Positions 8,708 to 17,825 of a DNA stretch of 64,000 nucleotides are shown here, piece after piece. This DNA is from Mesorhizobium sp. CA8. GTDB taxonomy: Bacteria; Pseudomonadota; Alphaproteobacteria; Rhizobiales; Rhizobiaceae. The stretch lies in the NCBI RefSeq assembly GCF_020164955.1, contig NZ_JAIUHG010000017.1:62001-126000 (forward strand). The letters are read 5' to 3'. How positions within the stretch are numbered: the first letter of the stretch is position 1; every line of letters begins with the position of its first letter. Both the position numbers and the translations under genes were made by a program. The notes beneath the pieces were generated by a model. The model did no database searches. It was given only the letters and a program-made list of their open reading frames with translations, and was not told the origin of the DNA.

Positions 8708-9805
8708 ATGACCATTTGTCCGGCGTGTTGCGGTACATCGACTGCGAAATTGTTCGAAGTGACGGCTGACGAAGCCTCTCGACATTTTCTCAACCCGCGC
8801 CAGGAACCCGATCGCTTTCGGAACCTGAAGAGCCACTTGTCGGATCTCTGGGGAAGCGACACATGCGATATCCGCAAATGCTCAGATTGCGGATTCGGTT
8901 TTGCAGATCCGTTCGTTGCAGGCGGGGTTGAATTCTACAACCTCGCCTGGGCGTATCCTTCCTATCCGACCATGAGATGGGAATATGCAAGAACCATCGA
9001 AGAACTAGCGGGCCTGCGGACTGACGGAAAAACGATTATCGACGTGGGTGCCGGCTTCGGGTATTTTCTCGATCGCGTCAAAAATAAATTCTTCAAAATT
9101 TCGGATATTTCCGCAGTCGATTATAACGAAACATCGCAGTCGATGTTGTCGTCAAAGGGTTTCACGACGTTCTCGAGCGACATTCGTGGAGACAGCTTTG
9201 ACCAGTTGGAGGAATCATTCGACTTCATCTGCTTGTTTCAGGTGTTCGAGCATATGGACAAAGTGGACGACGTCTTCGCTCGATTGAAATTCCTGCTTAA
9301 GCCACAAGGGTCTGTCTTCATTGCGGTGCCAAATGAAAACAGAACATACTATATGGAGTCTCATGGATCCCTCATAGACATGCCCCCCAATCATATCGGC
9401 CGATGGACGAAGGAAGCCTTTGATGCGATTTGTCGGCGGCATGGCTTGCAACTGACCAAATGTGAGCGGGAACCCTTCAACCTGCTTAGTTTCCTCAAGC
9501 AAGATATTGTGAACAGCTATTTGCGTAAGGGAGAAAAGCCTGGCAGCCTGAGTGAGTTCGTCCGCGCCCTGCCGCGAAGCAAAGCTCAACGGATTGCGCA
9601 AGGCGTGACCGCTTTGGCGATTTCACCGTCACGCCTGCCGGCATGGGCATATGCGGTTAGCAACGCGTCGACGCTGGGCGGGAACGCACTCTGGGCGAGG
9701 ATCGACAAAGTCTCCTCGCCGGTCGAAAAGGTCTCTTCGCCGAGCTACGGAGCCATCAAATCAGGCTGCAATGAACGGCCAGATCAATTCAAGGAAAGCG
9801 CGTAA
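8708..9805 (+). CDS. Zinc-ribbon class I SAM-dependent methyltransferase
   Basis: Soluble methyltransferase of 365 residues. It opens with a CPACCG zinc-ribbon half, and the second half CSDCGFGF follows near residue 59. The SAM-binding loop is IIDVGAGFGYFLDRV (about 111-125), and FICLFQVFEHM carries the motif typical of this class; a post-catalytic HIGRWTKEAFDAICRRHG block follows. This architecture is shared with sugar C-methyltransferases and with uncharacterised EPS-island methyltransferases. A GTG at 8630 gives 26 extra residues, but the natural family start at the zinc motif (ATG 8708, with AGGGA upstream) is preferred. It probably modifies a sugar of the polysaccharide made here. Its GC content looks lower than its neighbours, which would fit transfer. 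Confidence 0.85.
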   Translation: MTICPACCGTSTAKLFEVTADEASRHFLNPRQEPDRFRNLKSHLSDLWGSDTCDIRKCSDCGFGFADPFVAGGVEFYNLAWAYPSYPTMRWEYARTIEELAGLRTDGKTIIDVGAGFGYFLDRVKNKFFKISDISAVDYNETSQSMLSSKGFTTFSSDIRGDSFDQLEESFDFICLFQVFEHMDKVDDVFARLKFLLKPQGSVFIAVPNENRTYYMESHGSLIDMPPNHIGRWTKEAFDAICRRHGLQLTKCEREPFNLLSFLKQDIVNSYLRKGEKPGSLSEFVRALPRSKAQRIAQGVTALAISPSRLPAWAYAVSNASTLGGNALWARIDKVSSPVEKVSSPSYGAIKSGCNERPDQFKESA

Positions 9806-10243
9806 CAGTTTTTCCGCCCGGAGGAGTTCGGGTAGTCGCTTAGCGGGGGAGGCTGGCCCGATCAGTTGTCGCCATGCGAGCGAGGGAACGCTACAAGATC
9901 GCGTTGTGCCACTGGCCGCCCTGAACCGCAAAGTCATCAAAGATCAGCCGGGCGAAGCATCGAAGCCGGCGTGTTCGTTCGAATTGGTTGGGCCTTGTCA
10001 AGGTAGACCAGGGCCAGGGCAAGAAGGGCACCTTCCCACCCCGTATTTGAGAGGGATCCGGAACCAGTTCGAAGTTGAAAAGACTGCGGTCACCCCCAGG
10101 GCAAGCGGTGCCCAGGATGGTGCGTCATACGAACGGAACAGAAGATAGACAGCCGCGGCCATGAGGACGGAGGCCGCACGTTTGAAGAGCGCACGGCATT
10201 GCCCGCAACTTGCTCGCCCAATCGATCCAGGTCTCCCAATTCC
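9806..10243. other. Gap downstream of the Wzc-like gene, with remnants of a small membrane-protein frame
   Basis: This 438-base stretch has no complete gene. On the minus strand, directly after the Wzc-like stop, a frame reads hydrophobic sequence (ASVLMAAAVYLLF, then APLALGVTAVF) and then ends. An overlapping second frame continues with GALLALALVYLDKA to a stop near 9940. The two halves would join into one small membrane protein by a single frameshift. No good start or ribosome site precedes it, so it may be a decayed gene. Nothing is supported on the plus strand. Confidence 0.35.
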
Positions 10244-12484
10244 TCAAGTCACCTTCTCGCGCAGGAGGTCGGCGCTGTCCCCGAGCCGATATCCGGCATG
10301 CTTTCTGAGATTCACCCGCGTAAGAACGCTCCCGACGGGTACTGGAACAGAATCTTCGCCCTGAAGCAGTTCCAGCACACCGCGAGCGACATGGCGTGGC
10401 GTCTTCGCCCACCGGACGGCGAAAAGCACCACGTCCGCCCATTCGGTGAGGAATCTGGCTTCCGGCCTCCCAAGCCCGGATGGCCCATTTAAGATAACGA
10501 CGCTATAAACCGAGCGTAGCTCCTCCATCAGTTCGGACCCGTTCCCGCGGGACAGCAGGGTCAGCAGATCCTCCGAAGGGCCGAGGGTCATCAGGTCGAC
10601 GCCGACTTCAGGCATGCCGGTGACAGCATCTCCCAAGGTACACCGATCGCAAACATAGTCCGCGAAAGAATGGCGAGCCTTGGGTCCACCATACTGGTTC
10701 AGAAACTCAAGAGTGAGCCAAGCGGCCTTGGGTTCAAGATCGACCACAAGGACTCGGCCGCCCAGGCGCGTCGCAACCAATGCCAAGCTCCATGCGAGCT
10801 CGGTCGCCCCATCCTCGGGCGTGCTGGATGTCACAAGCATGATCTGCGAGGAGCGAGCGCTCAGTCGACTTGGAGCTGCCGCGACAAGCAGCGACGTCAC
10901 GGCGCGGCTGTATCCGGACTCCTGCTGGCCTAGTACCAACTGCTTCAGTCGCTTGGCGTGCGGGGTGGCGGCCTGCGGTATGAGCGCCAGGCACGGAACC
11001 CCGAGCGCCGCTTCAGCTTCAGCCTCGCCGCGTAAAGTGCGATCGAAGTGTCGGCGCAGGAGTACGAGAATTCCTCCAATCAGGCCGAACATGATCATGC
11101 CCGGTGGAACGAGGAAAATCGGCGGAAAAGTCGTTGGATTGGCAGGCGGCCACGCTGCAGAAAGAATTCCGACTCCGGGGTTGGGTTTTGCAATCTGCCG
11201 CTTCAAGTCCTGTTGACGGGCCAACAGGTCGTTGTATCGCTGCGTCAGGATGCTCACCTGCGGCTCGAGAGCGCGCAACCCGGAGAGCCGACCGGCCGTA
11301 TCCGCCACAACCGCATCGAGAACTTTCTTGCGATCTTCCAGAGCCCCGATCTGAGCGCGATAAATGTCAACCTCAGCGGCAACACGAGCGAGAGCTTGCT
11401 CTACAGCACTGTCAACCGCTTTGCCCAGGCTCTTATCTGCCGGCGCGGCGGCTTGGCGAGCCGCAAGATCGGCCAATTCGGGCGTACCGATCGCCTGGGC
11501 CAGCGATGCGAACGGTGCGTTCTGCTTACGGAGATCCTGAATGCGCTGAAGGCGGGATTCCTGCGCGGCGAGGTCAGCCTTGGACATCGATATCTGCTGA
11601 GTGAGTTCGGCCGTCTCCTTGGCCGCGTTGTCCGCCGCACCTTGATCTACCGCGCCATGGGTCAGCCGGTACCTTTCAAGCCGATCCGTCGCTTCTGCGA
11701 GACTGTCTCGTATAGTCGGCAGCGTGGCAACTATCGAGTCGAGTTCCTGTTCGTCCGAAGCCTGATTTCTCCTTGCAAGATCGCCGATATATACTTGGAC
11801 AAACGTATTGGCCACAAGAGCGGCTCGCGCCGGATCCTTGTCGGTAAAGCCGACACTGATCACTCTAGACTTCAGTTCCTGCCCAATCCTTATGCCCTCG
11901 CGCAGCACCTTTAGTTCAGCTGCATCTGGCTCCGCTGGCGTGCTTCGCGGCCAGATTTTTTCCAGCAGACCATCTAGAATCGAGCGCGATTTCGGCGGCT
12001 CGACGCGGCCAGGATTGGGAGAAGAGGTTGCGGTCGCGGCATCGGCTCGTTTTGTACCGTCGGCGGCTCCGGCAACATTGGCGGCATCTATTTTGCGCAG
12101 TGCCGCCACCACGCTTCGCAGATGGCTCTGCGACGAGAGCATGGTTATATGGTCGTCAATGCTGGATTCCAGCAAATCCTGGCTGGAACTCAAGCCGCCT
12201 GCCGGAGCCGCCCGGCTGGGCGCATCAACGAGCACCTGTGTGGTGGCCTCGTATAAGGCAGGCCGCGCAAGCCCCAAGAGCGCGGCAAGGACGCCGCCTG
12301 CGACGACCATGGCAAGCAGGAACCATTTTTTTCGTTGGAGGGTAATGAGGAGCTGATGGAGCGGCGTTTGCGTGTCCATCTGCTCTCCCAACGGCCGTCT
12401 CATGCGAGGGTTGATTTCGCGTACGGTCGGAGGCGCTTCGGTAGCATGCGGAAGATGGATGCGGCTAACCTTGGAACCTTCCAT
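10244..12484 (-). CDS. Wzc/GumC-like polysaccharide co-polymerase with a degenerate tyrosine-kinase domain
   Basis: Inner-membrane polysaccharide co-polymerase controlling chain length and export. The 746-residue protein has a Wzz domain after a first membrane segment (about 54-74), a long periplasmic coiled coil, a second segment near PPGMIMFGLIGGILVLL, and a C-terminal BY-kinase-like ATPase fold. The Walker A position reads TSSTPEDGATELA where active kinases have a G-K-T/S loop, and the A' motif reads VVDLEPK rather than a D-x-D type. No tyrosine cluster ends the protein. I infer a pseudokinase. The start is ATG 12484 (CAGGAG upstream), one base after the asparagine synthase stop; MDTQT at 12379 is an alternative. 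It is the last gene of the GT4-ligase-AsnB-Wzc operon. Confidence 0.88.
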   Translation of the reverse strand: MEGSKVSRIHLPHATEAPPTVREINPRMRRPLGEQMDTQTPLHQLLITLQRKKWFLLAMVVAGGVLAALLGLARPALYEATTQVLVDAPSRAAPAGGLSSSQDLLESSIDDHITMLSSQSHLRSVVAALRKIDAANVAGAADGTKRADAATATSSPNPGRVEPPKSRSILDGLLEKIWPRSTPAEPDAAELKVLREGIRIGQELKSRVISVGFTDKDPARAALVANTFVQVYIGDLARRNQASDEQELDSIVATLPTIRDSLAEATDRLERYRLTHGAVDQGAADNAAKETAELTQQISMSKADLAAQESRLQRIQDLRKQNAPFASLAQAIGTPELADLAARQAAAPADKSLGKAVDSAVEQALARVAAEVDIYRAQIGALEDRKKVLDAVVADTAGRLSGLRALEPQVSILTQRYNDLLARQQDLKRQIAKPNPGVGILSAAWPPANPTTFPPIFLVPPGMIMFGLIGGILVLLRRHFDRTLRGEAEAEAALGVPCLALIPQAATPHAKRLKQLVLGQQESGYSRAVTSLLVAAAPSRLSARSSQIMLVTSSTPEDGATELAWSLALVATRLGGRVLVVDLEPKAAWLTLEFLNQYGGPKARHSFADYVCDRCTLGDAVTGMPEVGVDLMTLGPSEDLLTLLSRGNGSELMEELRSVYSVVILNGPSGLGRPEARFLTEWADVVLFAVRWAKTPRHVARGVLELLQGEDSVPVPVGSVLTRVNLRKHAGYRLGDSADLLREKVT

Positions 12485-12485
12485 C

Positions 12486-14483
12486 TTATACTCCTGTAAG
12501 TTCGGGCATTTGAGAAAGCCCCGCTTCTGACACCGGCGACCTGCTCGCCTCTTCGTGCCAGGCCTGGAACATGAGCGCCGGCCACAATTCGCGCGAATGG
12601 TCGTGCTTGCCGTCGACGTGGTCTCGCCAGCACGCATCCACCTTCGCAAGGTCGAATATCCGGTCTCCGGAATTGCGCATGCCGGTGATAAGTTCGTTGG
12701 CCCAAATGCGCAGCGGACCTCTCAGCCAGACCGCTATGGGCACATCGAAACCTTGCTTTGGCCTGTCAATCAGCCGCTCCGGAAGGTAGCGATGCAGCAG
12801 GTGACGAAGGATCCACTTGCCGCCACCATTGCGAACCTTCACATTGGAGGGAAGGCGCCAGGCAAATTCGACAACCCGATGATCGAGCAGCGGGCATCGT
12901 CCCTCGAGGCCATTGGCCATAGTGGCGCGATCCAGCTTCACCAGTATGTCGCCGGGCAAATAACCCGCCATGTCGTCGTACAAGAGACGCGACAGCAACC
13001 CGTCGAGCTGCGGCGCACCATCGCTCGATGTGGGGAGCTTCTGCCGGGCGAGGTTTTCGACCGCCGATCCCTTCAGCCTCTGATACAACTCGTCTTCACT
13101 GGTTGCGGCGAGCAGCGGAGCAAGCCGATCAAGCCGGTCGCCGCGTAGCGCATGCCGCACACTCGCCGAAAGCGGCAGGTTGCCAACGATCTCGTGACGG
13201 ACCGCGCGGGCAAGCAACCCTGCCCCGGCCGCCAAGGCCCGGCGCAACTGTATGGGCAGCCCCTGCTGCCGCTTCAGCCTCTCCGCCATGAAATGGCGGC
13301 CATATCCCGCGAAACATTCATCGCCGCCGTCACCCGACAGCGCCACGGTTACATGCTGGCGGGCCAGCCGCGCCACCAGCAGCGTTGGAATCTGCGATTC
13401 GTCGGCGAAAGGCTCGTCCCAGATACGCGGCAATTCTGGAATGACATCGCGTGCGGCGGCCGGGGAAAGGTGAAGTTCGGTGTGATCGGTTCCCAGGTGC
13501 CGTGCTACTTCGGCCGCATAAGGGGCCTCGTCGAAGCCGCCCTCGGCAAAGGCCACCGTGAATGTGCGCACCGGACTTCTGGATTGAGCCTGCATCAGCG
13601 CCACGACCGTGGAGCTGTCGATGCCACCCGACAGAAAGCCGCCCAATGGCACGTCGGCGATCATCCGTTCGCGAACGGCGAGCCGAAGCAGGTTGTCCAG
13701 TTCGTCGGTCAGATCCTCGTCGCTGCCGGCGATCTGGTTCTCACGGCCTTTGGCGGCGACCTCGGCCAGCGACCACCACTGTTTAACCCGGCGGCGAAGA
13801 GCGTCGGCGCCACCGGCTTCGGCCAAATCGGTGGGTCTGACGGAGAGCAGGGAACCGGGCGGCAGCTTGAACACACCCTGCCAGATGCATCTATGGTCTG
13901 GCACCCACCCTCTCGAAAGCATGGCAGCGGTCGCATCCAGGTCGAGCTCGGCGGAGAAACCCGGAAAGCACCGGATCGCCTTCAGCTCGGACGCAAAGAC
14001 CAGAGCATGCCCGACCAATGCCACATAAAGCGGCTTTTTGCCCATTCGATCCCGTGCGAGATGAAGGGTTCTGGTCTTCAGGTCCCACAACCCAAACGCA
14101 AACATGCCCGCAAAGCGCTTAAGGGCGGCCTCGATGCCCCAAGCCTCGACCGCACACAGCATGACTTCCGTGTCGCCGGTGCCGCGAAACTGATGTCCGG
14201 CGTCCTCAAGTTCGCGCCGCAGGTCCCTGAAATTGTAAATCTCGCCGTTGAAGGTGGTCACATACCGGCCGCTAGCGGAACGCATGGGCTGACGACCTTT
14301 CGCCGAGAGGTCGACGATCGCCAGTCGCCGATGGCCCAGCGCAATGCCCGCTTCACGATCTGTCCAGAGCCCTTCGCCGTCGGGCCCACGGTGCCGAAGC
14401 GCCGACGTCAACTGGCCTATTGTCTCGAGCGGCTTCGTGTTCGCGGCGGCGGTAGCGAGGAGAATTCCAGAGATCCCACACAT
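12486..14483 (-). CDS. asnB: Asparagine synthase (glutamine-hydrolysing)-like amidotransferase
   Basis: Two-domain AsnB-type enzyme, 665 residues. The start MCGISGI at 14483 exposes the catalytic Cys2 of the class II glutaminase domain (RHRGPDGEG and FNGEIYNF follow). The synthetase domain carries the PPi loop SGGIDSS, then SGDGGDECFAGY. Upstream in-frame Met codons are ignored because the Cys must be N-terminal. Inside polysaccharide operons such paralogues often amidate a sugar uronate or amino acid decoration rather than make free asparagine; that role is inference here. The ATG overlaps the stop of the ligase-like gene (TAATG), and its own stop is one base from the Wzc-like start, so translation is likely coupled throughout. 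Confidence 0.9.
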   Translation of the reverse strand: MCGISGILLATAAANTKPLETIGQLTSALRHRGPDGEGLWTDREAGIALGHRRLAIVDLSAKGRQPMRSASGRYVTTFNGEIYNFRDLRRELEDAGHQFRGTGDTEVMLCAVEAWGIEAALKRFAGMFAFGLWDLKTRTLHLARDRMGKKPLYVALVGHALVFASELKAIRCFPGFSAELDLDATAAMLSRGWVPDHRCIWQGVFKLPPGSLLSVRPTDLAEAGGADALRRRVKQWWSLAEVAAKGRENQIAGSDEDLTDELDNLLRLAVRERMIADVPLGGFLSGGIDSSTVVALMQAQSRSPVRTFTVAFAEGGFDEAPYAAEVARHLGTDHTELHLSPAAARDVIPELPRIWDEPFADESQIPTLLVARLARQHVTVALSGDGGDECFAGYGRHFMAERLKRQQGLPIQLRRALAAGAGLLARAVRHEIVGNLPLSASVRHALRGDRLDRLAPLLAATSEDELYQRLKGSAVENLARQKLPTSSDGAPQLDGLLSRLLYDDMAGYLPGDILVKLDRATMANGLEGRCPLLDHRVVEFAWRLPSNVKVRNGGGKWILRHLLHRYLPERLIDRPKQGFDVPIAVWLRGPLRIWANELITGMRNSGDRIFDLAKVDACWRDHVDGKHDHSRELWPALMFQAWHEEASRSPVSEAGLSQMPELTGV

Positions 14484-15751
14484 TACACAACCCTTATAGG
14501 CTCGAACCTCGGAGCGAACTCGCGAGGCCTGCCCGCAACAAGGCATAAGGTCAGCGCAAACCACACGATCGGGTGGCGGATGATCAGGTGCGGCATACTG
14601 AAGATGACGATCGACACCATAAGCGCCAACAGCGCGTCCAGCTTCGCGCGCCACGCCGACATGATGGCGGTGCCAACGAGCCAGACCAGCGCCAGAACGG
14701 AGATGACACCACCTTGAGTGTACAGATCGAGTATCGTGTTGTGGGCCTCAAAGGGTCGGGTCAGAAAATCAAACTGCCTCTGCCAGGTTGGGGGACGGTT
14801 GACATGCGGGCCCGGACCGAGGCCCATCGATCCTGTTTGCACGCCGTCCTCCAACGCCGCGCCCCAAAGATACAGGCGGAGCTCGGCGGTTTCTGCTGTC
14901 CCTTCGCCGCCATTGTCCTTGGTCAGGCTCTTGGCGAAGTTTTCGAGGGTGTTCGCCTCCGACAGAATGTAGGGAGTGATCGAGACCGCCATCGGTAAAC
15001 TGCCGATGAGCAACAGAAGGACGGCTTGCCGCGAAAGACTGACTTTGTTGTCATCTGTCTTGAGCCATGTCCTGATTCTCAGCCCGAGGAACGTCAGGCA
15101 CGTCAGAATGCTGGTATATAAATAGGCGTCACTCTTCGTCAGCCTTCCCACATAGAAGGTGAAGAACACGCTGGCGATGCCAAGGAGCCTAGCCCAACCA
15201 TTGCTAGTGGTCGTCCCGAGATGCAAAGCCAGCGTGCCATAGATCGCGCAGTAGAGTGCGAGTTGATTTGGATTTTCCGACCAGCCGCGAAAACGATCCC
15301 AGTACCATAACTCGACATTAGACTGGGGGAGCCACCCCCAGCCTTGAGCCACCTGAATCGCAAGTGTCACATTCGCGATTGCGATCAACCACCACGCGCT
15401 GCGGCGCAAATGGCGACCGGCATCGGGCTCTGCGGCAGCCAGGCATGTAATGCAGGCCAACAGAAGATACGCTTCGGTATCGTGTACCAGTCCGGTCGAG
15501 TATACGATCGAGGTGAAATAGGCGACGACGGTGCCGAAAGCCAAAGCGACTGCCATCACCAGCCAGAAGCCGGCGAGTTTGGTCAGGGCAGGTGTAAGCA
15601 CGGTACGCCCGCCGGCGAGTATCCGTCCGATCGACAGCACGATCCAGAGGACCAGAAACAGTTCGCCATAGCCGAAGGACGAGCCCGGAAGGATGAGCTG
15701 CGTCGCACCGGCCATCACGGCGCCAAGGGCAAGGAGCATGTCCCGGATCAT
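14483..15751 (-). CDS. O-antigen ligase/Wzy polymerase-like membrane protein
   Basis: Polytopic protein of 422 residues with roughly ten or more hydrophobic segments and one large periplasmic loop (about 165-350) that contains FRGWSENPNQLALY, a stretch resembling the Wzy_C/O-antigen ligase family. In this context it most likely polymerises repeat units in the periplasm (Wzy role), working with the Wzc-like protein downstream and the flippase at 6987-8375. Ligase and polymerase cannot be told apart by sequence alone. The ATG at 15751 overlaps the GT4 stop in an ATGA junction; a second Met four codons later is possible. Confidence 0.8.
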   Translation of the reverse strand: MIRDMLLALGAVMAGATQLILPGSSFGYGELFLVLWIVLSIGRILAGGRTVLTPALTKLAGFWLVMAVALAFGTVVAYFTSIVYSTGLVHDTEAYLLLACITCLAAAEPDAGRHLRRSAWWLIAIANVTLAIQVAQGWGWLPQSNVELWYWDRFRGWSENPNQLALYCAIYGTLALHLGTTTSNGWARLLGIASVFFTFYVGRLTKSDAYLYTSILTCLTFLGLRIRTWLKTDDNKVSLSRQAVLLLLIGSLPMAVSITPYILSEANTLENFAKSLTKDNGGEGTAETAELRLYLWGAALEDGVQTGSMGLGPGPHVNRPPTWQRQFDFLTRPFEAHNTILDLYTQGGVISVLALVWLVGTAIMSAWRAKLDALLALMVSIVIFSMPHLIIRHPIVWFALTLCLVAGRPREFAPRFEPIRVV

Positions 15752-16971
15752 CCGTGCATTCCACCCAGCCGGCGATCCGCCAGGTCGCGGCTAGGCGCAG
15801 TCGCGGATCGCGACCGAACAGCGCCCCCTTGGGATCTGGCGTTGATGGTTTTATCGTAGAGGTCGCAGTACTGGTCGACTATCAACGGCAACGCAAAGCG
15901 TTCCCGAACAACTGCGGCGGAGCGGCTGCCCAGAGTCGCTGCAAGGGACCGATCCGACAGCAGCTCGATTATGCGATCCGCGAGCGCATCGGGGTCGCGC
16001 GGCGCGACAAGGTAGCCGTTCCATCCGTCTTCGATGAAATCGCTGCAACCGGGCATTCTGGACGCAACTGTCGGCAATCCTGCGAGGCCGGCTTCCAGCA
16101 ACACACGCGGGATCCCTTCGCGGTATTCGGTTGGGAAGGCAAATATGTCAGCCATGCCCAGAAGAGCAGGAACGTCCTGCCGTTTGCCCAACACGACCAC
16201 GTGAGACGCGAAGCGCTCAAATTCCGATGCTTCGACGGCGAAGGGGCCCTCTGACTGCCACGGACCCACAAAGACGAAGCGTGCATTTGGTCTTTTGGCG
16301 AGAACTTTTGGAATCGCCGCGAGGAGGGTCGGTATTCCTTTTTGACGAGTCAACCGGCCGACAAACATGACGACTTCAGCCGACTGCAGTCCGAATTCCT
16401 GGCGCAATCTTGCCGCCGATGGACCAAGCCGTCTCGCGGCGGCGAATGCGCCGATGTCGATACCGGAACCGCCGATAAGGATACTGTCCCCGCGTCCGAT
16501 CAGCCGATAGCGCTCAAAAAATGTCCGGTCGTCGCGGTTTTGGAAGACCGTCGCAGCAGTCCAGAGGGACGCAAGCCATTGCAGGCCGCAAAAGACCGGA
16601 CGAAGAGCCAAGGCGCGCGGCTGGAGTGATGAGAACGTCCAGCCCAACCCGTTGATGGTGCGGACGACCGGTGCCTGTCCACGCACCGCCAGCGGCGTCA
16701 AGAGATTGGGCTTCGTATCGAAACTCTGGACAATGTCCGGACGCAGTTCCGATATCAGTCTGCGAAGTGTTCTGACCGTGCCAGCATTGCCGCCACCGGT
16801 GGCAAAGCGGTCAAACCTGTAGCTCCGGTGCGCGATGCCGTGGCGCAGGAATGGAGCTTCCTCGCCGCTTGAGACTGCCGTGACCCGAAAGCCCCTCTCG
16901 CGCATCTCCATGAGAAACGGAATTCTAAGCGCGTGATCCTCACCGCCGACGCAGACCAGGTGGGGCTTCAT
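15748..16971 (-). CDS. Family 4 (GT-B) glycosyltransferase
   Basis: GT-B transferase of 407 residues. The N-terminal Rossmann domain starts KPHLVCVGGEDHALR, and DIVQSFDTKPNLL is typical of PglA/CapM-like enzymes. The C-terminal domain has VMFVGRLTRQKG, and its EGIPRVLLEAG supplies the E-x7-E motif for donor binding. ATG 16971 is chosen over an upstream start at 17070 because a strong GGGAGGGGTGG precedes it and homology begins there. First gene of a four-gene operon, ATGA-coupled to the ligase-like gene. No signal peptide; peripheral membrane association is likely. The transferred sugar is unknown. Confidence 0.9.
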   Translation of the reverse strand: MKPHLVCVGGEDHALRIPFLMEMRERGFRVTAVSSGEEAPFLRHGIAHRSYRFDRFATGGGNAGTVRTLRRLISELRPDIVQSFDTKPNLLTPLAVRGQAPVVRTINGLGWTFSSLQPRALALRPVFCGLQWLASLWTAATVFQNRDDRTFFERYRLIGRGDSILIGGSGIDIGAFAAARRLGPSAARLRQEFGLQSAEVVMFVGRLTRQKGIPTLLAAIPKVLAKRPNARFVFVGPWQSEGPFAVEASEFERFASHVVVLGKRQDVPALLGMADIFAFPTEYREGIPRVLLEAGLAGLPTVASRMPGCSDFIEDGWNGYLVAPRDPDALADRIIELLSDRSLAATLGSRSAAVVRERFALPLIVDQYCDLYDKTINARSQGGAVRSRSATAPSRDLADRRLGGMHG

Positions 16972-17317
16972 TTTGCCACCCCTCCCAAAAAGCTGCGGTC
17001 CGCCGGCCCAAAGTGGCTGGAACTTGGATAGTCTCTCATGGCCCGCTGTCTTTGCGAGGAATGCGTTCAATCGGTCATGAAAGCTACGGGGGGGTCCTAA
17101 GCTTGTCCTCGTCCGTTCGAATGACGGAACCAGTCGGTTCGGCGCGGGGATCAGGGCAATGGGTGTCGGAAACCGATGCGGGTTCGGCGAGAACGCCCAG
17201 GCGGTTTACTGCTGGCCGGACGAGAGATCTCTCGCTATCGAACGCGGGAATGGAGCCACAGCATGGCTCCTCGCAGGAAGCTGGTCATAGACGTGATCCC
17301 GACAGGACGCCGAGGCT
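16972..17317. other. Upstream region of the GT4 operon, with two palindromes
   Basis: This 346-base stretch holds the probable promoter of the minus-strand GT4 operon. It contains a perfect 14-base palindrome CGAGAGATCTCTCG (17221-17234) and a stem-loop with 7-base arms GGAGCCA/TGGCTCC (17252-17270), which lies 48 bases past the stop of the 76-residue gene. No frame here has both coding signatures and a ribosome site. Confidence 0.45.
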
Positions 17318-17548
17318 CTATGATGGCCCAGTTCGCGATGCAAGCTGCGGTCGTTCAATGACGGTGTATTCATACGCCCGGTGCCGCCGGTCTTTTTCAA
17401 AGACCCGTATCCATCGGACCTCGGAGTTTCGCAGCGTAACGTCCCGATTGGTAGCGAGCTTTGCGGCCCGGAATGGCGTTGGCGCAACAATCTTGTGGGA
17501 GACGATCACCTTTCCGGCGAAGATCTCCTCGACCTCGTAGCTCGGCAT
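17318..17548 (-). CDS. Small conserved-looking protein of unknown function (76 aa)
   Basis: Starts MPSYEVEEIFAG at ATG 17548, with GGGAGG six to nine bases upstream. An upstream in-frame ATG at 17587 lacks such a site. The sequence is charged and globular (FRAAKLATNRDVTLRN, then RWIRVFEKD and RRHRAYEYTV), with no membrane segment or signal peptide. It resembles short rhizobial proteins with a repeated pattern of 'element, aromatic, DVTLR, WIRV', but I cannot name a family. It stands alone between the RTX gene and the GT4 operon, on the same strand as both. Spurious open frames lie on the opposite strand. Confidence 0.6.
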   Translation of the reverse strand: MPSYEVEEIFAGKVIVSHKIVAPTPFRAAKLATNRDVTLRNSEVRWIRVFEKDRRHRAYEYTVIERPQLASRTGPS

Positions 17549-17785
17549 GCCATCCTCCCGCACCCTTATCTCAGGCCAGCCAATCAAACTTCGATCGCGG
17601 GGAAATGTTCCACAAATTCGAGATAAAGGCGAGAGCTAGAGACCGGCACACGCGAGAGTTGATTAAGTTGGCAGCAGATTTGATGCCGGGAGCGGCAACT
17701 GAGGACCGCAGAGGAGACCAATGGGGTCGGCCCGCATTGGCTTTGCGAGCTTATCGGCCGGCGCGAGGCCGGTTCTGACGGCCAG

Positions 17786-17814
17786 ACCGATAGGAGCCTC
17801 GGGCTCCTATCGGT
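17786..17814 (-). terminator. Strong stem-loop after the RTX gene
   Basis: Thirteen-base perfect arms (ACCGATAGGAGCC with its complement) and a three-base loop lie 12 bases past the RTX stop on the minus strand. The tail is not U-rich, so it may act as an mRNA-stabilising hairpin or a weak terminator. Confidence 0.6.
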
Positions 17815-17825
17815 AAGGCGCCTTG

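Noticed and set aside
13152..14717. Plus-strand open frame of 521 codons
   Set aside because: Antisense shadow of the asparagine synthase-like gene, whose motifs are unmistakable on the minus strand.
17013..17540. Plus-strand open frame of 175 codons upstream of the GT4 operon
   Set aside because: Ser/Arg-rich, no ribosome site, overlaps the better supported 76-residue gene on the other strand.
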